Shown here piece after piece: positions 58,833-64,000 of a stretch of DNA of 64,000 bases. Position 1 is the first letter of the stretch, and each line of letters begins with the position of its first letter. The notes below the pieces were generated by a model. The model was not told the origin of the DNA. It did no database searches and saw only the letters and a list, made by a program, of their open reading frames with translations. A program made the position numbers and the translations under genes. Origin of the DNA: Streptomyces inusitatus (GTDB taxonomy: Bacteria; Actinomycetota; Actinomycetes; Streptomycetales; Streptomycetaceae); NCBI RefSeq assembly GCF_014651115.1, contig NZ_BMWG01000013.1, positions 1-64,000 on the forward strand. The letters are read 5' to 3'.

Positions 58833-60734
58833 ATGCCCACGCGCCATGACATTCGTAACGTCGCCATCGTCGCCCACGTCGACCACGGCAAGACCACCCT
58901 GGTCGACGCCATGCTGAAGCAGGCCGGAGCCTTCGCAGCGCACCAGCAGGTCGATGACCGGGTCATGGACTCGAACGACCTGGAGCGCGAGAAGGGCATC
59001 ACGATCCTCGCCAAGAACACGGCGGTGAAGTACCACCCCAAGGCCGGCGGGGCGCCCATCACGATCAACATCATCGACACCCCCGGCCACGCCGACTTCG
59101 GTGGCGAGGTGGAGCGCGGTCTGTCCATGGTCGACGCGGTCGTCCTCCTGGTCGACGCCTCCGAGGGCCCGCTTCCGCAGACCCGCTTCGTGCTGCGCAA
59201 GGCCCTCCAGGCCCGGATGCCCGTCATCCTCTGCATCAACAAGACGGACCGTCCCGACTCCCGTATCGACGAGGTCGTCAACGAGACCTACGACCTCTTC
59301 CTCGACCTGGACGCCGACGAGGACCAGATCGAGTTCCCGATCGTCTACGCCTGCGCCCGTGACGGCGTCGCGTCGCTGACCAAGCCTGCCGACGGCACGG
59401 TCCCCACCGACAGCGACAGCCTGGAGCCCTTCTTCTCCACCATCCTGGAGACGGTCCCGGCCCCCGAGTTCGACGAGTCCGCGCCGCTCCAGGCCCATGT
59501 CACCAACCTGGACGCCGACAACTTCCTCGGCCGTATCGCGCTTCTCCGCGTCGAGCAGGGCGAGCTGCGCAAGGGCCAGACCGTCGCCTGGATCAAGCGG
59601 GACGGCACCATCGCCAATGTCCGCATCTCCGAGCTGATGATGACCGAGGCGCTCACCCGCAAGCCGGCCGAGGTGGCCGGTCCCGGCGACATCTGCGCCG
59701 TCGCGGGCATCCCCGACATCATGATCGGCGAGACGCTGGCCGACCCGGAGAACCCGATCGCGCTGCCGCTGATCACGGTGGACGAGCCCGCCATCTCCAT
59801 GACCGTCGGCACCAACACCTCGCCGCTGGTCGGCCGGGGCGGCACCGGCAAGGGCGCGGACAACAAGGCCGCGGTCAAGGACCGCAAGGTCACCGCCCGC
59901 CAGGTCAAGGACCGTCTGGAGCGCGAGCTGGTCGGCAATGTCTCGCTCCGTGTCCTGGAGACCGAGCGCCCGGACGCCTGGGAGGTGCAGGGCCGCGGTG
60001 AGCTGGCGCTGGCCATCCTGGTCGAGCAGATGCGCCGTGAGGGCTTCGAGCTGACCATCGGCAAGCCCCAGGTGGTCACCAAGCTGGTCGACGGCAAGGT
60101 CCACGAGCCGGTCGAGCGCCTCACGGTCGACGTCCCCGAGGAGCACATGGGCGCGGTCACGCAGCTCATGGGCACCCGCAAGGGCCGGATGGACAACATG
60201 TCCAACCACGGCTCCGGCTGGGTCCGCATGGAGTTCGTCGTCCCGTCCCGGGGCCTCATCGGCTTCCGTACGGAGTTCCTGACCAACACCCGCGGCACCG
60301 GAATCGCCCACTCCATCCACGAGGGCCACGAGGCCTGGTTCGGCGAGCTGAAGACCCGTAACAACGGCTCGCTGGTCGCCGACCGCTCGGGCGCGGTCAC
60401 CGCCTTCGCGATGACCAACCTCCAGGAGCGCGGTGTGCTCTTCACCGAGCCCGGCACCGAGGTCTACGAGGGCATGATCGTCGGCGAGAACTCCCGCGCC
60501 GACGACATGGACGTCAACATCACCAAGGAGAAGAAGCTCACCAACATGCGCTCCTCCTCGGCCGACTCCTTCGAGGCGATCGTTCCGCCGCGGAAGCTGT
60601 CGCTGGAGCAGTCGCTGGAGTTCTGCCGCGACGACGAGTGCGTCGAGGTCACCCCGGAGGCCGTGCGCATCCGCAAGGTCAACCTGGACGGCCGCGAGCG
60701 CGCCCGCGCCGCCTCCCGCGCCAAGCACGGCTGA
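58833..60734 (+). CDS. typA: GTP-binding ribosome-associated protein TypA/BipA
   Basis: A 633-residue translational GTPase. G1 AHVDHGKTT near residue 15, G2 EREKGITIL, G3 DTPGHADFG, G4 NKTDRP and the EF-G-like domains; the C-terminal part (GRGELALAILVEQMRREGFELTIGKPQVV; LTNTRGTGIAHSIHEG) is specific to TypA. It binds the 70S ribosome and aids subunit assembly and stress growth. Length is normal. The ATG at 58833 fits the start MPTRHDIRNVAIVAHVDHG. A very strong hairpin follows. Confidence 0.95.
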   Translation: MPTRHDIRNVAIVAHVDHGKTTLVDAMLKQAGAFAAHQQVDDRVMDSNDLEREKGITILAKNTAVKYHPKAGGAPITINIIDTPGHADFGGEVERGLSMVDAVVLLVDASEGPLPQTRFVLRKALQARMPVILCINKTDRPDSRIDEVVNETYDLFLDLDADEDQIEFPIVYACARDGVASLTKPADGTVPTDSDSLEPFFSTILETVPAPEFDESAPLQAHVTNLDADNFLGRIALLRVEQGELRKGQTVAWIKRDGTIANVRISELMMTEALTRKPAEVAGPGDICAVAGIPDIMIGETLADPENPIALPLITVDEPAISMTVGTNTSPLVGRGGTGKGADNKAAVKDRKVTARQVKDRLERELVGNVSLRVLETERPDAWEVQGRGELALAILVEQMRREGFELTIGKPQVVTKLVDGKVHEPVERLTVDVPEEHMGAVTQLMGTRKGRMDNMSNHGSGWVRMEFVVPSRGLIGFRTEFLTNTRGTGIAHSIHEGHEAWFGELKTRNNGSLVADRSGAVTAFAMTNLQERGVLFTEPGTEVYEGMIVGENSRADDMDVNITKEKKLTNMRSSSADSFEAIVPPRKLSLEQSLEFCRDDECVEVTPEAVRIRKVNLDGRERARAASRAKHG

Positions 60735-60813
60735 GCAGGGCCGAGCAGGGCTGACAAGCTCCTGACAGACCCCCTGACGCGCTCCGAGCCCGTCAGGTGC
60801 CCTTCTGGCTGAA

Positions 60814-60856
60814 AACGGCCCGGGTGACCCCTCCACGAGGGGTCACCCGGGCCGTT
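60814..60856 (+). terminator. 18-bp hairpin after typA
   Basis: Positions 60814-60831 pair with 60839-60856 (ending GGCCGTT) without mismatch, leaving a 7-base loop, followed by CTCGTTCG. It lies 80 bases past the stop. Confidence 0.85.
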
Positions 60857-61611
60857 CTCGTTCGCCCGTCCCGTGGGAAACTGACAGTTTGGGCCAGCGG
60901 TCTCCGGAAGCCCGTCAACAGGTTTTCCTACCCCGTCTGTCCGACTATCGGGCGTAGCTCACCGGAAACCTGCATTAACAGTCCGTTTCGGGGGTGTCTG
61001 TCTGCGATCCCTTTGTCCGAATTGTGGTCCCCGGGCCCGCATCGATGTTGCCAAAACGAGATGCTTTAAGTGTGGTTTACAGCCCGAACTTACCCAATAG
61101 TTGGCTTCACTGAGCTCGGGTCAACGGGTCATGCGCTGTGGGGAGCGCCGACTCACGAGCACACGGGGTACAGCTCTTCGCCGTCAGGGGTGTCGGTGGG
61201 TGTCTTGTGCCCAGCCTTGCAGTGAACACGTGGACTCATGAGGAGGAACCCATGCGCGGTGCCACGAGCGCCAGTGGGGTCGGGTCGTCACAGATGGCTT
61301 GTACGGCCGGTTTCCAGCGCATTCCATCCGGTCAGGCCGCCGACGTCGGCCGCCGATCCTGAGCCCCGGTCAACCGCTCGGCTCGCGCTCCTGAGGGTGG
61401 AATCTATCCCCATTGACGCACTTTCCAGCTGATACGCCCGTGGCTGATCCACAGGCGTAGGCAGTACGGCCATCCGCCCGCCCAGGGCGGTACGGCCGGC
61501 GAGGGGATCGTCATGCGGCGGCGGAACCGACGGTACGAGTGCACCCACTCGACCGTCACCGCCGACGTGCGCAGGATCGCGGGTCACCCGACACCCGTGA
61601 ATGGACACATC
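60857..61611 (+). promoter_or_regulatory. Long upstream region of the peptide ABC operon
   Basis: This 755-base stretch carries no full gene. From ~61010 to 61120 it is distinctly AT-rich (ACCCAATAGTTGGC, GATGCTTTAAGTGTGG) and looks like a promoter and leader. At 61252 a strong ribosome site and ATG open a 36-codon frame (listed apart). Another ATG at 61513 with GAGGGG 6 bases before it is in frame with the permease start at 61612. The layout suggests a leader gene or a deleted gene before the operon. Confidence 0.45.
61252..61362 (+). pseudogene. 36-codon relic of an ABC substrate-binding protein start
   Basis: GAGGAGGAACCC stands immediately before this ATG, the best ribosome site of the region. 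The frame reads MRGATSASGVGSSQMACTAGFQRIP and stops 36 codons on. The first seven residues match the start I recall for peptide-binding lipoproteins of the bldK type (MRGAT then a lipidated signal); the rest does not. No hydrophobic signal follows. It looks like the end of a large deletion that removed such a gene, or a short upstream peptide controlling the transporter. A real small protein is possible. Confidence 0.35.
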
Positions 61612-62643
61612 ATGACCAGTCCAATCGAGGCCGAGGTCACGGAAGCCTCTGTCGCCTTGGACAAAGAGACCGCGACCAAGAACGACGCCGCGGACGGCAC
61701 CAACCACACCGGTCGCTCGCCCGGTCAGCTGATGTGGTCGCGCTTCAAGCGCGACCGCGTCGGAATGATCTCCGCCGGCGTCGTCATCTTCTTCTTCGCG
61801 ATCGCCGCACTGGCGCCCGTGATCTCCAAGCTGTACGGCAAGGATCCGTACACGCTCTACCCGGACGAGTTCCCCGAGCTGCTCGACGACTTCTCGATGC
61901 CCGTGGGCACCTTCGGCGGAGTCTCCGGGGACTTCTGGTTCGGCATCGAGCCGGAGCTGGGTCGCGATGTGTTCACCATGCTGCTCTACGGCATGCGCAC
62001 CTCGCTCTACATGGCGCTCGTCATCACCTTCCTGGCCGTGATGACCGGCGTGATCATCGGCATGGTCGGCGGCTACTTCGGCGGCAAGGCGGACTACTGG
62101 ATCGGCCGGACGACGGACTTCTTCCTCGCCTTCCCGAACCAGCTCTTCTTCATCGCCTTCATGCCCGTCGTGACCGCGCTGTTCGTCTCCCCGACGGACG
62201 AGACCCCCACCTATCTGCGCGCCGTCTCGATCATCCTGGTGATGTGGTTCCTGGGATGGATGGGCATGGCCCGTCTGGTGCGCAGCTCCGTACTGTCCCT
62301 GCGTGAGCGCGAGTTCGTGGAGGCCGCCAAGGTCTCCGGAGCCTCCCGCTGGCGGATCGTCCGCAAGGAGATCCTGCCCAACATCGTCACGCCGATCCTG
62401 GTACAGGGCACCTACACCCTTCCGAGCTCCATCCTGACGATCGCCTTCCTCTCGTATGTAGGCGTCGGCTTCGTGGAGCCCACCCCGGACTGGGGACGCA
62501 TGTTCGCCATCGGCGCCAAGGTCTACGAGCAGAACCCCGCGTTCATGTTCTTCCCCGGCGTCGCCATGGTGATCTTCGTTCTCGCCTTCAACCTTCTCGG
62601 CGACTCCGTCCGGGACGCGTTCGACCCCAAGACCGGACGATGA
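61612..62643 (+). CDS. Peptide/nickel-type ABC transporter permease (DppC/OppC family)
   Basis: A 343-residue inner-membrane protein with an N-terminal cytosolic tail (~1-45), a first helix (GMISAGVVIFFFAIAALAPVIS), an extracytoplasmic loop, and five further helices in the BPD_transp_1 domain. The EAA motif that contacts the ATPase is EFVEAAKVSGASRWRIVRKEILPNIVTPILVQG. It imports oligopeptides or dipeptides with the binding protein encoded next, and resembles a BldK-type transporter permease. The ATG at 61612 is chosen by similarity of the start MTSPIE; the in-frame ATG at 61513 has the better ribosome site. Confidence 0.88.
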   Translation: MTSPIEAEVTEASVALDKETATKNDAADGTNHTGRSPGQLMWSRFKRDRVGMISAGVVIFFFAIAALAPVISKLYGKDPYTLYPDEFPELLDDFSMPVGTFGGVSGDFWFGIEPELGRDVFTMLLYGMRTSLYMALVITFLAVMTGVIIGMVGGYFGGKADYWIGRTTDFFLAFPNQLFFIAFMPVVTALFVSPTDETPTYLRAVSIILVMWFLGWMGMARLVRSSVLSLREREFVEAAKVSGASRWRIVRKEILPNIVTPILVQGTYTLPSSILTIAFLSYVGVGFVEPTPDWGRMFAIGAKVYEQNPAFMFFPGVAMVIFVLAFNLLGDSVRDAFDPKTGR

Positions 62644-62747
62644 CGTCCTTGGGCGGGGGTGGCTGCCGCCCCCGCGTCGCCGGGCAACCGGTCGGTCATG
62701 GCAGCTCTTGATGGATAACAACGGACAGGTAGGTGCAACGCGCATCA

Positions 62748-64000
62748 TGAAGCCCCTTCGCTCACGTTCCGCGCGCGTCATAGTCGTCGCCGCTGCGGCC
62801 GGCTCCCTGGCGCTCACCGGGTGCTCCAAGAACGAAACCGGCAACACCAAGGACGAGTCCAAGAGCCAGAAGGACGCGGCCTCGCAGTCGAAGCCGGTTG
62901 TCTACGCCAAGGCGGCGGAGTCCACCGGCCCCGCGGCCGAGGTTCCGGGCGCCAAGTCGGGCGGCACGATCAACGTGCTGATGGAGTCCGACATGAGCCA
63001 CATGGACCCGGGTCAGATCTACGTCAGTGACGCGGGTCAGCTGGCCAACCTGCTCCACCGGGGTCTGACCAACTTCCAGGAGGACGACAAGGGCAACCTG
63101 ACCGTCGTCGGCGACATCGCCACCGACTCGGGTACCCCCTCCGAGGGCGGCAAGGTCTGGACGTACACGCTCAAGGACGGCGTCAAGGACCAGAATGGCA
63201 ACGCCATCACGTCCGCCGACGTCCGCCACTCCATCGAGCGCATGTACTCGAAGGTGATCTTCGACGGCCCGCCCTACGTCCAGAGCTGGCTCTCCGGCGA
63301 CGACTACCGCAAGGCGCTCCCGGACGGCCCCTACAAGGGCAAGCACCTCCCGGACAGCGTGCTCGCGACCCCGGACGCGAAGACCGTGGTCTTCAAGTTC
63401 AAGAAGGCGCAGCCCGACCTGCCGCAGGCCCTCGCGATGGCCGGCTACTCCGTCGTTCCGGAGAAGGCCGACACCAAGGCGAAGTACGACAAGGCCCCGG
63501 TCGCCCTCGGCCCCTACAAGATCGCCGAGTACAAGCCGGGCAAGTCCCTCAAGCTGGTCAAGAACACCAACTGGGACCCGAAGACCGACTCCGTCCGTCA
63601 CCAGTACGTCGACGGTTACGACTTCTCGCTCACCATCGACCAGGCCAGCCAGAGCAAGCGCCTGATCGCGGACCAGGGTGACGCCAAGAACGCCATCCAG
63701 TGGACCGACCAGGTCGACCCGACCATGATCAAGGACGTCATCTCCAAGCCCGACGTCAACAAGCGCAGCATCAAGGGCTACCAGCCCTACGTCTGGCAGC
63801 TCTCCTTCAACCTGGACAAGATGAAGGACAAGAAGGTCCGCGACGCCATCACGCACGCGATGCCGAGCCAGCGCATGATCGCGCAGGACGGCGGCAAGTA
63901 CGGCGGCGAGCTGGCCGGCGGTCTGATGGGTCCGACCCTGCCGGGCTTCGACCCCTCGTACGACCCCTTCGGCAAGCTGAAGAAGCCGAACGGTGACCTG
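62748..64000 (+). CDS. Peptide ABC transporter substrate-binding lipoprotein, 5' part
   Basis: The gene runs off the right edge; 417 codons are visible and no stop occurs. The signal peptide (MKPLRSRSARVIVVAAAAGSLALTGC) has the lipobox LTGC with Cys at residue 26, so it is anchored to the outer face of the membrane. An acidic linker is followed by the SBP_bac_5 fold (TINVLMESDMSHMDPGQIYVSDAGQLANLLHRGLTNF; DGVKDQNGNAITSADVRHSIERMYS). It would deliver peptides to the permease encoded upstream, from which it is 104 bases away, a gap that may hold its own promoter or a processing site. Confidence 0.92.

Noticed and set aside
60948..61020. GGGCGTAGCTC resembling the start of a tRNA
   Set aside because: No matching acceptor stem, anticodon loop or TTC arm follows. 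No other tRNA was found.

Overview
The window is a 64 kb stretch of chromosomal DNA from a high-GC actinomycete, almost certainly a Streptomyces. The signs are very high GC with third-position bias, many GTG starts, leaderless genes, a WhiB-family regulator, twinned SpoIIE-type phosphatases with anti-sigma-like kinase domains, and streptomycete families (DUF397-era ATPases, DUF6191, DUF6542, DUF4245, PspA/TPM). The order fumC, fumA-type fumarase, WhiB-like gene, glpX, xseBA, ispH, ppgK, ychF matches what I remember of the S. coelicolor core chromosome. No rRNA, tRNA, CRISPR array, prophage or insertion sequence was seen.

Layout. 1-2.7 kb is a small regulatory cluster: a truncated cupin gene, a 51-residue Cys-rich protein, a histidine-kinase-like ATPase and a divergent HTH/TPR regulator. 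2.7-5.6 kb holds short metabolic and unknown genes (SLOG-like, RibD-type reductase, CutA, DUF6191, an amber-interrupted gene). 5.7-12.8 kb is regulatory and membrane stress: an ECF sigma factor, OxyR, a PadR-ABC-FtsX operon and an SPFH/ribbon-helix-helix pair. 13-19 kb holds a bifunctional penicillin-binding protein, a catalase and a SpoIIE phosphatase. 19-38 kb is mostly core metabolism: class II and class I fumarases, an SGNH/ricin hydrolase, an MFS exporter with its MerR regulator, WblI, GlpX, a RutE-like nitroreductase, exonuclease VII, an amino-acid permease, IspH, polyphosphate glucokinase and YchF, ending with a YefM/YoeB-type toxin-antitoxin pair. 38-45 kb has secreted enzymes (a subtilase and a chitinase with a DasR-type operator), a GntR regulator and a Nudix hydrolase. 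45-52 kb has ATP-binding and SpoIIE regulators, PspA and a TPM-domain protein. 52-55.7 kb is a succinate dehydrogenase/fumarate reductase operon. 55.9-64 kb has an LpqW-like lipoprotein next to typA, then a peptide-type ABC transporter (permease and binding protein) cut by the window end.

How parts fit together. Four separate loci carry the RsbW-like ATPase fold, two of them fused to PP2C phosphatases, which suggests partner-switching control of sigma factors. Fumarate is handled by two unrelated fumarases and by the Sdh/Frd operon. Envelope upkeep is served by the PBP, PspA/TPM, SPFH and PadR-ABC genes, and oxidative stress by OxyR and catalase. A repeated promoter layout, a TANNNT box 6 or 7 bases before an ATG/GTG with no Shine-Dalgarno sequence, marks about a dozen likely leaderless genes.

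The least explained items are two gene relics (a Uma2 start and an ABC binding-protein start), an in-frame amber codon in an unknown gene, a 13-base motif shared by the catalase and reductase upstream regions, and the 51-residue Cys protein joined to the cupin gene. I did not find a clear new multi-gene system. All family assignments are from reading the sequence, not from database searches.
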